A stretch of DNA of 64,000 nucleotides from Streptomyces griseocarneus. GTDB lineage: Bacteria; Actinomycetota; Actinomycetes; Streptomycetales; Streptomycetaceae. Made by a program: the position numbers and the translations under genes. The notes under the pieces were generated by a model that had not been told where the DNA came from, made no database searches, and saw nothing but the letters and a program-made list of their open reading frames with translations. Shown piece by piece: positions 55,482 to 64,000 of this stretch; position 1 is the stretch's first letter, and each line of letters begins with the position of its first letter. The stretch spans positions 784,310 to 848,309 of the forward strand of contig NZ_BNBL01000001.1 of assembly GCF_014655595.1 (NCBI RefSeq), given 5' to 3'.

Positions 55482-55515
55482 GCCGACTCCCTGATCATGC
55501 CGACCTCTCGATCAT
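55478..55515 (-). other. Tandem 17-base repeats giving two mini-ORFs at the exporter gene junction
   Basis: A 17-base unit beginning ATGATC on the minus strand is present three times. From 55515 the frame MIERSA-stop ends in TGA overlapping ATG 55498, MIRESA-stop ends in TGA overlapping ATG 55481, and that last ATG starts the second exporter gene. Stop and start overlap as ATGA at each step. Ribosomes could pass along the chain by termination and re-initiation. Confidence 0.75.
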
Positions 55516-57317
55516 GCCGATTCCTCGATGGGCTCGCGCTCGCCGGTCCGCGCGAGCCGTATGTCCGGTTCCTCGTCCGTCCTGCGGGTGACGACCGCGC
55601 GGTAAACGGGGTCGGTCCGCAGCAGTTCGCCGTGTGTCCCCGTCGCCGTGACGCGGCCGTCCCGCAGGAACGCCACCCCGTCCGCCCGGTCGAGCAGCAG
55701 TGGGCTGGAGGAGAACACCACCGTCGTGCGCCCCTGCCGCAGGGCCCGCACCCCGTCCGCGATCCGCGCCTCGGTGTGGGAGTCGACCGCGGAGGTGGGC
55801 TCGTCCAGCACCAGCACCTCCGGGTCGGTCACGAGCGACCGGGCCAGTGCCAGCCGCTGGCGCTGGCCGCCGGACAGCGAGCGGCCGCGCTCGGTGATCC
55901 GGGCCCGCGCCGCCTCGCCGCCGGAGTCCGCCGAGGCCCGCGCCAGGGAGACCAGCACGTCCTCGCACTGCGCCGCAGCGAGGGCCGCCTCCGCCGTGAC
56001 GTTCCCCGAGGACGGTACGTCCAGCAGCTCGGCGAGCGTGCCCGACAGCAGCACCGGGTCCTTGTCCTGCACGAGCACCGCGGCGCGGGCGGCGTCCAGC
56101 GGCACCTCGTCCAGCGCGACCCCGCCCAGCAGCACCGAGGGGGCGTCGGCCGGGCCGTCCGCGGCGTGCCCGCCGAGCCGTTCGGCGAGCCGTCCGGCCG
56201 CGTCCGGGTCGCCGCACACCACGGCCGTCAGCCGGCCGGTGGGGGCCAGGAGCCCGCTGCCGGGGTCGTACAGATCGCCCTTGAGCACCGGGCCTGCCTC
56301 GTCGCCGTCCGCCACGGACGTGGTGCGCTCCAGGCCCAGCACCCGGGCCGCGCGCTGCGCGGACGGCCGGGAGAAGGAATAGGCCATGGCGATCTCCTCG
56401 AACTGCCGCAGCGGAAACAGCAGGAAGGTGACCACGCCGTACACCGTGACCAGCTCGCCCACGCCGATCCGGCCGTCCTGGGCCAGCGTGACGCCGTACC
56501 AGACCACCGCGATCAGCAGCAGTCCCGGCAGCACCACCTGCACCGCCGCGATCAGCGCCCACATCCGTGCGCTGCGCACGGCCGCCTTGCGCACGTCCTG
56601 GGAGGCCTGCCGGTAGCGGGACAGGAAGAGCTCCTCGCCGCCGATGCCCCGCAGCACCCGCAGTCCCGCCACGGTGTCCGACGCCAGTTCGGTGGCCCGG
56701 CCGGCCTTCTCCCGCTGCTCGTCGGCCCGTTCGGCGGCCGGCCGAAGCAACGGCAGGACGGCCAGGGCCAGTACGGGCACACCGATCGCCACCACCGCAC
56801 CCAGCTCGGGCTGGTGGACCACGAGCACCACGCACACCACCACCGTGGTGAACGCGGCCGAGGCGAAGCGCGACAGCGACTCCACGAACCAGCCGATTTT
56901 CTCGACGTCCCCGGTGGACACCGCGACGACCTCACCGGCGGCCACCCGCCGGGTCAGCGCGGATCCCAACTCGGCGGTCCTGCGCGCCAGAAGCTGCTGG
57001 ACCCGCGCCGCGACCAGGATCCAGTTGGTGACCGCGGCGCGGTGCAGCATCGTGTCGCCCAGCGCGGTCAGCGCGCCCAGCAGCAGCATCAGCCCCCCGG
57101 CCGTGACCAGCCGGGCCTGCGAGCCGTCGATGACGGCCTGCACGGCCATGCCCACGGCCAGCGGGAACAGCGCCACCGACGCCATGTGGAGGGTGCCCCA
57201 CAGCGTGGCCCGCACCTGGCCGGCGAGCTGACGGCGACCGAGCCAGAGCAGGAAGAGCGGACCCGACCGGACGTCCGGACGGCCCGGATCGGCATACGGA
57301 AGATCGCGAATTTGCAT
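55512..57317 (-). CDS. ABC exporter half-transporter with degenerate Walker A
   Basis: This 601-residue exporter half starts at ATG 57317 ([12 protein letters not shown]). Six membrane helices span about residues 20-300. In the ATPase the Walker A position near residue 367 reads GDPDAAGRL, which lacks the Gly-Lys-Ser/Thr core, while the signature [12 protein letters not shown] near residue 475 and Walker [13 protein letters not shown] near residue 495 are intact. This complements the partner encoded downstream, so the canonical ATP site would use the partner's Walker A and this protein's signature. The two genes are joined through overlapping mini-ORFs. Confidence 0.92.
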   Translation of the reverse strand: MQIRDLPYADPGRPDVRSGPLFLLWLGRRQLAGQVRATLWGTLHMASVALFPLAVGMAVQAVIDGSQARLVTAGGLMLLLGALTALGDTMLHRAAVTNWILVAARVQQLLARRTAELGSALTRRVAAGEVVAVSTGDVEKIGWFVESLSRFASAAFTTVVVCVVLVVHQPELGAVVAIGVPVLALAVLPLLRPAAERADEQREKAGRATELASDTVAGLRVLRGIGGEELFLSRYRQASQDVRKAAVRSARMWALIAAVQVVLPGLLLIAVVWYGVTLAQDGRIGVGELVTVYGVVTFLLFPLRQFEEIAMAYSFSRPSAQRAARVLGLERTTSVADGDEAGPVLKGDLYDPGSGLLAPTGRLTAVVCGDPDAAGRLAERLGGHAADGPADAPSVLLGGVALDEVPLDAARAAVLVQDKDPVLLSGTLAELLDVPSSGNVTAEAALAAAQCEDVLVSLARASADSGGEAARARITERGRSLSGGQRQRLALARSLVTDPEVLVLDEPTSAVDSHTEARIADGVRALRQGRTTVVFSSSPLLLDRADGVAFLRDGRVTATGTHGELLRTDPVYRAVVTRRTDEEPDIRLARTGEREPIEESA

Positions 57318-57465
57318 GGCATCCCGGCTTCGGCATGGTGGGGGCGGGGCCGTGCAAGGCTCGCGCCACGCGAGCGTCCGGTTCAACTGGTTTTTCCTCC
57401 CAGGCGGCGGATCAGGCCAGACCGCTACTGGTGTGCCGCCCGGCGAAGCGCTTCACTCCTGCCCC

Positions 57466-59079
57466 ATGAGACGACTGCTTCTCGTGCTGTGCGCCGCCGC
57501 CCTCGGCCTGTTGACGGGCATCGGCCCGGCCTCGGCCGCGGCGCCCCCCGAATTCGGCACCGACTGGCACGACCCGGTCACCGCCGCCCCGCCCGTGACC
57601 ACCCCCGGCACCACCTCGTGCCAAGCGACCGTCGTCCAGACGGAGTTCCGCGACTACACGCCCTACAAGGGCACGTACCTGCCGCCCAAGGGCTGCGGCG
57701 ACCGCTGGAACAAGGTGGTTCTGCGGCTGGAGGGCGCGGTGGCCGGACGGCAGTACGCCCGCCTCGGCTACCTGCAGATAGGCGGGGTCGAAGTGCTGCG
57801 CACCTCGACCCCGGAACCCTCGCCCGAAGGCATCACCTGGAACGTGGAGAAGGACGTCACCCGCTACGCCGCCACCCTGCGGGAGCGGCAGCCCGTCGAG
57901 ATGCTCATCGGCAACCTCGTCAACGAGACGTACACCGGCGTCATCAAGGTCAAGGTGACGCTGACGTTCTACAGGGCCGAGGGCCGTGCCGAGGCCGCGC
58001 GGACCCCGGACAAGGTCCTCACCCTGGACGGCGCGCACCACGAGGGCGCGGTGTACGAGGGGAAGCTGAGCACCCCCGCCAACAGCGAGCGGATCGTGGC
58101 GGAGGTCTACGCCACCGGTTCGGGCGGCGGCTGCGAGGAGTTCTGGTACCTCACCGTGCCGGACGCGGCGCCCTACTCGTGCAAGGCGAAGGACGGCCCC
58201 TACCGCGAGGTGCGGGTCTCGGTGGACGGGCGGCTCGCCGGAATCGCGGCGCCGTTCCCGACCGTGTGGACCGGCGGCTGGTCGAACCCCTTCCTCTGGT
58301 ACGTGATCCCGGGCCCGCGCGCCTTCGACGTCCGGCCGCTGGAGTACGACCTCACCCCGTTCGCCGGACAGCTCAACGACGGCAAGCCGCACACCGTCGC
58401 GGTGTCCGTCGCGGGCGTGCCCGAGGGACAGAGCGGCTGGAGCACCCCCGTCAACGTCCTGGTGTGGCAGGACGCCGCCTCCGACCGCGTCACGGGCGCG
58501 CTCACCACCCACCGGGAGGGCACTCCGGTCAACACCGTCAAGCACGAGCCCGGTGCCGAGCACCGGCTGACGTCCGACGGCGGGCACGCGCTGACCGTCG
58601 CCGGCCATGTGAACACCTCGCACGGGCGGGTGACCACGACCGTCACCCGCAAGGTCGCGGGCACGTCCGCGCACCGCTGGACCGAGGGCGAGTCCGTGGA
58701 CGCGCTCAAGGCACGCTGGACCGACGACGAGACGGTCACCGTCGCCGGGCGCGGCCCGGCCGCCACGACCGGCACCCACCGCGTCTACACCATGGACGGC
58801 GAGACGTCGGTCGGCGCGGGGGACCGCCTGCGCACGGTCATGACGATGGGTGACCGCGCCGACAGCCTCACGCTGCGCGCCGGCGAGCGCGTCGGCTGGT
58901 CCCGCATGGAGGACACCTACACGGGGGATGCCGCGTACAACCAGAACGTGCCGCGCGAGCAGCGCCACGCCACCGGGGTCTCCCGCGAGCGCTACGTCCT
59001 CAAGGGCCCGGGCGCCTGCTACGACCACACGCTGGCCACGGCCCAGGGTGAGCTGACGGAGGACCGGCACCGCTGCTGA
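57466..59079 (+). CDS. Secreted PNGase A-like peptide N-glycanase
   Basis: This 537-residue protein starts at ATG 57466. A signal peptide covers residues 1-25 (RRLLLVLCAAALGLLTGIG). The mature part opens with the hallmark of the peptide-N4-(N-acetylglucosaminyl)asparagine amidase A family: FRDYTPYKGTYLPP, then RQYARLGYLQIGGVEVLRTS, GITWNVEKDVTRY and NETYTGVIKV. A C-terminal all-beta region of about 180 residues follows. The family removes whole N-glycans from Asn. It lies 43 kb from the N-glycan operon but could feed it with free glycans. No strong ribosome site precedes the ATG. Confidence 0.85.
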   Translation: MRRLLLVLCAAALGLLTGIGPASAAAPPEFGTDWHDPVTAAPPVTTPGTTSCQATVVQTEFRDYTPYKGTYLPPKGCGDRWNKVVLRLEGAVAGRQYARLGYLQIGGVEVLRTSTPEPSPEGITWNVEKDVTRYAATLRERQPVEMLIGNLVNETYTGVIKVKVTLTFYRAEGRAEAARTPDKVLTLDGAHHEGAVYEGKLSTPANSERIVAEVYATGSGGGCEEFWYLTVPDAAPYSCKAKDGPYREVRVSVDGRLAGIAAPFPTVWTGGWSNPFLWYVIPGPRAFDVRPLEYDLTPFAGQLNDGKPHTVAVSVAGVPEGQSGWSTPVNVLVWQDAASDRVTGALTTHREGTPVNTVKHEPGAEHRLTSDGGHALTVAGHVNTSHGRVTTTVTRKVAGTSAHRWTEGESVDALKARWTDDETVTVAGRGPAATTGTHRVYTMDGETSVGAGDRLRTVMTMGDRADSLTLRAGERVGWSRMEDTYTGDAAYNQNVPREQRHATGVSRERYVLKGPGACYDHTLATAQGELTEDRHRC

Positions 59080-59090
59080 ATCCGCCGGCG

Positions 59091-59135
59091 CCGGGCGGGT
59101 CCGCGGGCCGGGAGCGGCTCCGCGGGCCCGCCCGG
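59091..59135. terminator. Hairpin between convergent PNGase-like and MarR genes
   Basis: A 9-base stem (CCGGGCGGG with CCCGCCCGG) encloses further GC-rich complementary sequence. It begins 11 bases after the stop of the PNGase-like gene and would act for either direction. Confidence 0.65.
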
Positions 59136-59178
59136 TCCTTCGCGGGGGAGCACGGGAGAAGGGGAGAGGGACCTCGCG

Positions 59179-59616
59179 TCAGGCGCGGCCGGAACCGGAC
59201 AGGAGCGTGGCCAGCAGGTCGCCGAGCACGTCGCGCTGCCCGGCGTCCAGGGGGGCGAGGATGTCCTCGACGGCCGCACGCCGGGCGTTCCGCAGCTCGT
59301 GCAGGGTCGAACGGCCCTGATCGGTGAGCTCTATCCGCGTCACGCGGCGATTGGACTGGTCCGGCACCCGGCGCACGGCGCCGTTGGCCTCCAGGGCGTC
59401 GACCAGCGTGGTGACCGCCCGGGGCACGACCTCGAGTCGCTCCGCCAGGTCCGCCATGCGCGGGGGCGTGTCGTAGTGCGCGACGGTGCGCAGCAGCCGC
59501 GACTGGGCGGGGGTGATGCCGACCGGGTCCAGGTAGCGCTTCTGGGCGCGGTGGAGCCTGCGGGTCAGCCTCAGCAGCTGCTCGGCGAGCTGGCCGGACG
59601 TGTCGGGGGCCGTCAT
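59179..59616 (-). CDS. MarR-family regulator
   Basis: This 145-residue winged-helix regulator starts at ATG 59616. The DNA-binding core reads ITPAQSRLLRTVAHYDTPPR, MADLAERLEVVPRAVTTLVD and a wing with DQSNRRVTRIELTDQG. MarR proteins act as dimers and are released by small ligands. It is divergent from an ABC exporter gene 139 bases away, the usual layout for a regulator of drug export. The start is set by a -10 box that fits a leaderless mRNA; GTG 59622 is the alternative. Confidence 0.92.
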   Translation of the reverse strand: MTAPDTSGQLAEQLLRLTRRLHRAQKRYLDPVGITPAQSRLLRTVAHYDTPPRMADLAERLEVVPRAVTTLVDALEANGAVRRVPDQSNRRVTRIELTDQGRSTLHELRNARRAAVEDILAPLDAGQRDVLGDLLATLLSGSGRA

Positions 59617-59642
59617 GATCACATGCTATCAGGACTTCGTCC
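59617..59642 (-). promoter_or_regulatory. Leaderless promoter of marR gene with candidate operator
   Basis: On the minus strand TTCACA (59650-59645) is followed after 16 bases by TAGCAT (59628-59623) and, six bases later, ATG 59616. The small palindrome GGAC-TTC-GTCC at 59632-59642 lies between the boxes and is a candidate MarR site, which would give self-repression. Confidence 0.55.
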
Positions 59643-59643
59643 A

Positions 59644-59673
59644 TTGTGAATATAGGTAACAGTGAGCTAAGCT
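59644..59673 (+). promoter_or_regulatory. Candidate promoter of the divergent ABC exporter gene
   Basis: TTGTGA (59644-59649) and TAAGCT (59668-59673) are spaced 18 bases apart. The -35 box overlaps that of the divergent marR promoter, so one bound repressor could control both directions. Confidence 0.45.
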
Positions 59674-59754
59674 CTGTACGGCGCCGGAATTCTCGGGGCG
59701 CTCAGCGTGTACGCACGACTCCGCCCACCGGAACCGACCTCGCTGAAGGAGCCC

Positions 59755-61551
59755 ATGCCTCACGACGAACTGAACTGGACACCACCTCCCGCGGACCCGG
59801 ACCAGCCCGCCCAGGTGCGGCGCATCCTCCGCCTCTTCCGCCCGTACCGCGGCCGGCTCGCCCTCGTAGGGCTGCTCGTGGCCGCATCGTCGCTCGTCAC
59901 GGTCGCCTCGCCGTTCATGCTGCGCGAGGTCCTCGACGACGCCATCCCCCACGGCCGCACCGGCCTGCTCAGCCTGCTCGCCCTCGGAATGATCGCCGCC
60001 GCGGTCGTCAACAGCGTCTTCGGCGTGCTGCAGACCCTGATCTCCACCACCGTCGGCCAGCGCGTGATGCACGACCTGCGCACCGCGGTCTACGGCCGCC
60101 TGCAGAGCATGCCGCTCGCCTTCTTCACCCGCACGCGCACGGGCGAGGTGCAGTCCCGCATCGCCAATGACATCGGCGGCATGCAGGCCACCGTGACCTC
60201 CACCGCCACGTCCCTGGTCTCCAACCTCACCAGCGTCATCGCCACGATCATCGCCATGGTGGCCCTCGACTGGCGGCTGACGGTCGTCTCCCTCCTCCTG
60301 CTGCCGCTCTTCGTCTGGATCAGCCGCCGCGTCGGCGACGAACGCAAGCGAATCACCGCCAAGCGGCAGCACCAGATGGCGGCCATGGCCGCCATGGTCA
60401 CCGAATCGCTGTCGGTCAGCGGCATCCTCCTCGGCCGCACCATGGGCCGGTCCGCGTCCATGACCCAGGCCTTCTCCGCGGAGTCCGAGAGGCTCGTCGC
60501 CCTCGAGGTGCGCACCAACATGGCCGGGCGGTGGCGGATGTCCACCATCGGCATCGTCATGGCCGCCATGCCCGCCCTCATCTACTGGGCCGCGGGCATC
60601 GCGCTGCAGACGGGCGGCCCCGGCATCTCCCTCGGCACGCTGGTGGCCTTCGTCTCCCTCCAGCAGGGCCTGTTCAGGCCCACGGTCAGCCTGCTCTCCA
60701 CCGGCGTGCAGATGCAGACCTCCCTCGCGCTCTTCCAGCGGATCTTCGAATACCTCGACCTGCCGGTGGACATCACCGAACCCGAGGAGCCGGTGCGGCT
60801 GGAGAGCATCCGCGGCGAGGTCCGCTTCGAGAACGTCTCCTTCTCCTACGATCCCCCGACCGCCGCGCTCTCCGGCATCGACCTCCACGTCCCGCCCGGC
60901 GGCAGCCTGGCGGTCGTCGGCCCCACGGGGTCCGGCAAGAGCACCCTGAGCTATCTCGTGCCCCGGCTCTACGACGTCACCGGCGGGCGGGTCCTGCTGG
61001 ACGGAGTCGACGTCCGCGACCTCGACTTCGACACCCTCTCCCGGGCGGTGGGCGTGGTGTCGCAGGAGACCTACCTCTTCCACGCCTCCGTCGCCGACAA
61101 CCTCCGCTTCGCCAAGCCCGACGCCACCGACAAGGAGATCAGAGCGGCCGCCGAGGCGGCGCAGATCCACGACTACATAGCCGGTCTCCCCGAGGGCTAC
61201 GACACCCTGGTCGGCGAGCGCGGCTACCGCTTCTCCGGAGGGGAGAAGCAGCGCCTGGCCATCGCGCGGACGATCCTGCGCGACCCGCCCGTGCTCATCC
61301 TCGACGAGGCGACGAGCGCGCTCGACACCCACACCGAGCACGCCGTCCAGCAGGCGATCGACGCGCTGTCCGCCGGGCGCACCACGATCACCATCGCGCA
61401 CCGGCTCTCCACGGTCCGCCACGCCGACCAGATCGTCGTCCTCGACCGCGGCCGCATCACCGAACGCGGCACCCACCAGGAACTCCTCGCCGACGACGGG
61501 CACTACGCCGCCCTGGTGCGCCGGGACACGCACCTGACGGCGAAGGTCTGA
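59755..61551 (+). CDS. ABC exporter, ATPase and permease in one chain
   Basis: This 598-residue type I exporter starts at ATG 59755 after GAAGGAG. Six membrane helices lie at about residues 30-310. The ATPase is complete: Walker A GPTGSGKST near residue 391, signature FSGGEKQRLAIA and Walker B PVLILDEATSALDT. It should work as a homodimer, in contrast to the pair at 53700-57317. Divergent placement next to MarR suggests drug or metabolite export under MarR control. Confidence 0.92.
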   Translation: MPHDELNWTPPPADPDQPAQVRRILRLFRPYRGRLALVGLLVAASSLVTVASPFMLREVLDDAIPHGRTGLLSLLALGMIAAAVVNSVFGVLQTLISTTVGQRVMHDLRTAVYGRLQSMPLAFFTRTRTGEVQSRIANDIGGMQATVTSTATSLVSNLTSVIATIIAMVALDWRLTVVSLLLLPLFVWISRRVGDERKRITAKRQHQMAAMAAMVTESLSVSGILLGRTMGRSASMTQAFSAESERLVALEVRTNMAGRWRMSTIGIVMAAMPALIYWAAGIALQTGGPGISLGTLVAFVSLQQGLFRPTVSLLSTGVQMQTSLALFQRIFEYLDLPVDITEPEEPVRLESIRGEVRFENVSFSYDPPTAALSGIDLHVPPGGSLAVVGPTGSGKSTLSYLVPRLYDVTGGRVLLDGVDVRDLDFDTLSRAVGVVSQETYLFHASVADNLRFAKPDATDKEIRAAAEAAQIHDYIAGLPEGYDTLVGERGYRFSGGEKQRLAIARTILRDPPVLILDEATSALDTHTEHAVQQAIDALSAGRTTITIAHRLSTVRHADQIVVLDRGRITERGTHQELLADDGHYAALVRRDTHLTAKV

Positions 61552-61556
61552 AGAGG

Positions 61557-61592
61557 CCGCCCGCGCGGGGGCCCGGGCCCCCGCGCGGGCGG
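61557..61592. terminator. 36-base perfect palindrome between convergent genes
   Basis: Both halves of 18 bases (CCGCCCGCGCGGGGGCCC and its reverse complement) match perfectly with no spacer. It starts five bases after the exporter stop and ends 11 bases before the stop of the convergent esterase gene, so it is most likely a two-way terminator. Confidence 0.8.
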
Positions 61593-61603
61593 AAGGGATC
61601 GCT

Positions 61604-62785
61604 TCAGAGGGAGCCGAGGTCGACGGCCCCGGCCATGACGCGGTAGCCGGCGTCGTTGGGGTGCTTGTGGTCGCCGCTGTCGTAGGCGGGGTCGAGGACC
61701 TCCGGGTCGTCCGGCGAGGCCAGCGCGGCGGCGAAGTCGGCCACCGCGTCGTACTCCCCGCCGTCGCGGATCCACGCGTTGAGCGCGACGCGCTTCGCCT
61801 CGGCGCGCGGGGTGTGGTACTCCGCTCCCTTGAACGGCAGGATCGTCGCCCCGATGACCCTGATGCCCCGGTCGTGCGCCCGCTTGATCAGCTCACGGTA
61901 GCCCTCCGTCAACTCCTCCACAGAGACGTCCGGGCTGGGCTTGTAGGTGGGCAGATCGACCTCGCTGAAGCCGATGTCGTTGAGGCCCGCGAAGAGGATC
62001 ACCGACCGGACGCCCGGCTTGTCGAGCACGTCCCGTCCGAAGCGCGCCCGGGCCGCCTCGCCGTACCAGCGCGAGTCGTTGAGCACGAGGTTTCCGCCGA
62101 TGCCCGCGTTGACCACGGCCCACTCCCGGCCCGCCGCCGCGAGCCGTTCGGCGAGGGCGTCCGGGTAGCGGCGGTCGGCGCCGGCGGTGGACCCGAAGCC
62201 GTCGGTGATGGAGTCCCCGAAGGCCACCACCGTCGCGCGGGGCGAGCCGCCGTCCCCCGCCAGCTCGACGTCGGAGAGGTGGTACCAGGAGCGGGTCCGC
62301 TCGCCGAACGCCGAGCCGTCGGCGGCGGTCGTACGGTCGCCGGGGGCGCGGTAGCTGTCGGTGTAGGCCTGCGCGTGGAACGTCGAGGGGCCGGTCGGGC
62401 CGGGGAAGTACAGGCTCACCGTGACGGCGTCGAAGCGCTCGGTCCGCAGCGGCGCCGCGTCGCTGACGGCCTCGCCGCCCGCCGGTATCACCACCGACGG
62501 CGCCCCGCCGAAGGTGAGGTGCCGCACCGTGCCCGGCCGCACGGCGGCGCCCCCGGCGGCCAGGGCGACGGTCGCGGCGCCGACGGTCAGCGGCCCGGTG
62601 CCGAAACGGTTCGACAGGCGGATCCGGGCCGCGTCGCCGCTGCCGGTGACCCGTACGACCTGGCGCACGGACTGGTCGTCGAATCCGGTCTCGGACCAGT
62701 TCTCCTCGAAGCCCTCGCTGGGCCGCTGGACCGGGACGGACCAGCCGGTGGACCAGGTGGACGAGGGCATTGCCGGGTTCGACAT
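61604..62785 (-). CDS. SGNH/GDSL-family esterase
   Basis: This 393-residue hydrolase starts at ATG 62785. The N-terminal 180 residues form a beta-sandwich-like domain (RIRLSNRFGTGPLTVG, VTVSLYFPGP). The SGNH core follows: VVAFGDSITDGFGS near residue 190 with the nucleophile Ser, VNAGIGGN near residue 224, LFAGLNDIGFSEVD near residue 262 and a final SGDHKHPNDAGYR with the catalytic Asp and His. No signal peptide is evident, which is unusual for this type, as related enzymes are often secreted. Likely a carbohydrate or lipid esterase. Confidence 0.9.
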   Translation of the reverse strand: MSNPAMPSSTWSTGWSVPVQRPSEGFEENWSETGFDDQSVRQVVRVTGSGDAARIRLSNRFGTGPLTVGAATVALAAGGAAVRPGTVRHLTFGGAPSVVIPAGGEAVSDAAPLRTERFDAVTVSLYFPGPTGPSTFHAQAYTDSYRAPGDRTTAADGSAFGERTRSWYHLSDVELAGDGGSPRATVVAFGDSITDGFGSTAGADRRYPDALAERLAAAGREWAVVNAGIGGNLVLNDSRWYGEAARARFGRDVLDKPGVRSVILFAGLNDIGFSEVDLPTYKPSPDVSVEELTEGYRELIKRAHDRGIRVIGATILPFKGAEYHTPRAEAKRVALNAWIRDGGEYDAVADFAAALASPDDPEVLDPAYDSGDHKHPNDAGYRVMAGAVDLGSL

Positions 62786-62934
62786 GGGAGGGGCCTTTCC
62801 TTGCGGGATGCTCGGCGCGTCGCCTCGCGACGGTTTCGCTGTCGGGAAAGAGCCTGCCGCGCGCCGGGGAAGCCACCCAGCCCCGTGTGCCGCCTACGCA
62901 CGCCGTGCGTACCACTGCCGGGGTCACCCTGGGA

Positions 62935-64000
62935 CTACGCCCCGAACTCCGCCCGTATCGCCGCCGTGTGCTCCCCCAGCTCCGGCACCGCGCCCATCGC
63001 CGCCTCCCTGCCCGCCACCTCCACCGGGGGCAGCAGGCCGCGCAGCATGCCCGCCGGCGAGGGGAACGCGCGCCAGCGGTCACGGGCCGTCAGCTGGGGG
63101 TGGGCGGCGAACTCGGCGACCGTCCGCAGCCGGGCGCCGGCGATGCCGGCGCCGTCCAGCAGGGCGAGGACGCCGTCCGCCGTGTGCGCGGCGAAGCACT
63201 CCTCGATGACGTCCGTCAGTTCCGCGTCGTGCGCATGGCGCGAGGGGTTGTCGGCGAAGCGGGGGTCGCGGGAGAGCCCGGGGCGGTACAGCACCCGTTC
63301 GCACAGGGCCACCCACTCGCGGTCGCTCTGCACGCTCAGGAACACCCGGGTGCCGTCGCCGCATCCGTAGGGCCCGTAGGGCGAGATGGACGGATGGCGG
63401 GCGCCGCTGCGGGTGAGGGGCGCGCCGCCGTAGGCCTCGGCGAAGTACGGGTGGCCCATCCACTCGGCCAGGGCGTCGAAGAGGGAGACCGACAGCCGGG
63501 AGCCCTCGCCGGTGCGCTCGCGCTCGTACAGCGCGGTCAGGATGCCCGTGTAGGCGTACATCCCGCCGGCGATGTCGGCGACGGAGATGCCGGGACGGGC
63601 CGGGGCGTCGGGGCCGCCGGTGAGGGAGACCAGCCCGGCCTCGCACTGCACCAGCAGGTCGTAGGCCTTCTTGTCGCGGTACGGGCCGTCCGTGCCGTAG
63701 CCGGTGATGTCGCAGGTGATCAGGCGCGGGTGCGCGGCGCGCAGGGCGGCGGGGGCGAGGCCCAGGCGGGAGGCCGCGCCGGGGCCGAGGTTCTGGACGA
63801 ACACGTCCGCGCGGGCCAGGAGCCGGTCGAGCAGCGAGCGGTCGTCGGCGTCCTTGAGGTCCAGGACCACGCTCTCCTTGCCGCGGTTGACCCATACGAA
63901 GTAGGCCGACAGGCCCTTGGCCCGGCGGTCGTAGTGGCGGGCGAAGTCGCCGCCGTCCGGTCGTTCGATCTTGACGACCCGGGCCCCGAGATCGGCGAGC
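62935..64000 (-). CDS. CoA-transferase, CaiB/BaiF type (class III), N-terminus outside window
   Basis: The C-terminal 355 or so residues of a class III CoA-transferase are visible. The first visible part reads LADLGARVVKIERPDGGDFAR, the usual early strand of the family, so only about 30 residues are missing. YFVWVNRGKESVVLDLKD and later GYGTDGPYRDKKAYDLLVQ match the CaiB fold, and the latter includes the Asp region used as nucleophile in this class. It may transfer CoA between short-chain acids in a degradation pathway. No partner gene is visible. Confidence 0.9.
   Translation of the reverse strand, partial: LADLGARVVKIERPDGGDFARHYDRRAKGLSAYFVWVNRGKESVVLDLKDADDRSLLDRLLARADVFVQNLGPGAASRLGLAPAALRAAHPRLITCDITGYGTDGPYRDKKAYDLLVQCEAGLVSLTGGPDAPARPGISVADIAGGMYAYTGILTALYERERTGEGSRLSVSLFDALAEWMGHPYFAEAYGGAPLTRSGARHPSISPYGPYGCGDGTRVFLSVQSDREWVALCERVLYRPGLSRDPRFADNPSRHAHDAELTDVIEECFAAHTADGVLALLDGAGIAGARLRTVAEFAAHPQLTARDRWRAFPSPAGMLRGLLPPVEVAGREAAMGAVPELGEHTAAIRAEFGA

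Noticed and set aside
49845..58853. A very long plus-strand open frame of about 3000 codons
   Set aside because: It runs antisense to several well-supported genes, has low-complexity Arg/Gly/Ala/Pro composition and arises from high third-position GC.

Overview
This is high-GC actinobacterial chromosome, almost certainly Streptomyces. Codons are strongly G/C-ending, GTG and TTG starts and 4-base stop/start overlaps are common, some promoters sit close enough to the start to give leaderless mRNAs, and several Streptomyces-typical genes occur (LysX, family 2B encapsulins, DUF6397, DUF3516 helicase, SWIM/SNF2 pair). No rRNA, tRNA or CRISPR array was seen.

Layout. (1) 1-3574: an ABC-2 permease cut by the window edge, coupled to an unusual protein that joins a secreted-type alpha/beta hydrolase, a membrane segment and a cytoplasmic ABC ATPase. 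(2) 3628-14280: a compact N-glycan foraging locus with GH38 alpha-mannosidase, Tat-exported GH85 endo-beta-N-acetylglucosaminidase, GH5 candidate beta-mannosidase, a sugar ABC importer (two permeases and a lipoprotein; no ATPase of its own) and a divergent LacI regulator with a clear operator. A secreted PNGase A-like amidase at 57466-59079 would fit the same job from a distance. (3) 14396-22387: an accessory island. It holds two overlapping P-loop ATPase genes that look like a conflict or defence pair, a small Cys/His protein, a type IV restriction gene (sulfur-binding, SRA-like and HNH parts) broken by a stop and a frameshift, an IS5-type transposase remnant, and a toxin/immunity pair whose toxin has a very long acidic repeat. 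Base composition of the 17.8-19.9 kb part is clearly less GC-rich than the flanks. (4) 22388-27504: a five-gene nickel/peptide-type ABC importer behind a Nur-box-like palindrome. (5) 27546-31571: a GNAT protein and LysX. (6) 31802-34959: a small membrane protein and two tandem family 2B encapsulin shell genes with no obvious cargo gene nearby. (7) 35142-38017: secreted phosphodiester-acting enzymes and a proline-rich membrane protein that carries a perfect 16-bp inverted repeat. (8) 38039-50158: SWIM/SNF2 helicase pair, desaturase, a beta-propeller/MFS/phosphoesterase operon, small regulators and a TesB thioesterase. (9) 50208-57317: Ski2-like helicase, membrane hydrolase and a heterodimeric ABC exporter with one degenerate ATP site. 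(10) 57466-64000: PNGase A-like protein, a MarR regulator divergent from a further ABC exporter, a GDSL esterase and a CoA-transferase cut by the right edge.

The strongest functional unit is region 2. The GH85 enzyme would cut glycans outside the cell, the lipoprotein and permeases would import them (probably powered by a shared ATPase such as MsiK), GH38 and GH5 would trim them inside, and LacI would sense the product. The most likely source of an undescribed system is the ATPase pair at 14396-17202.
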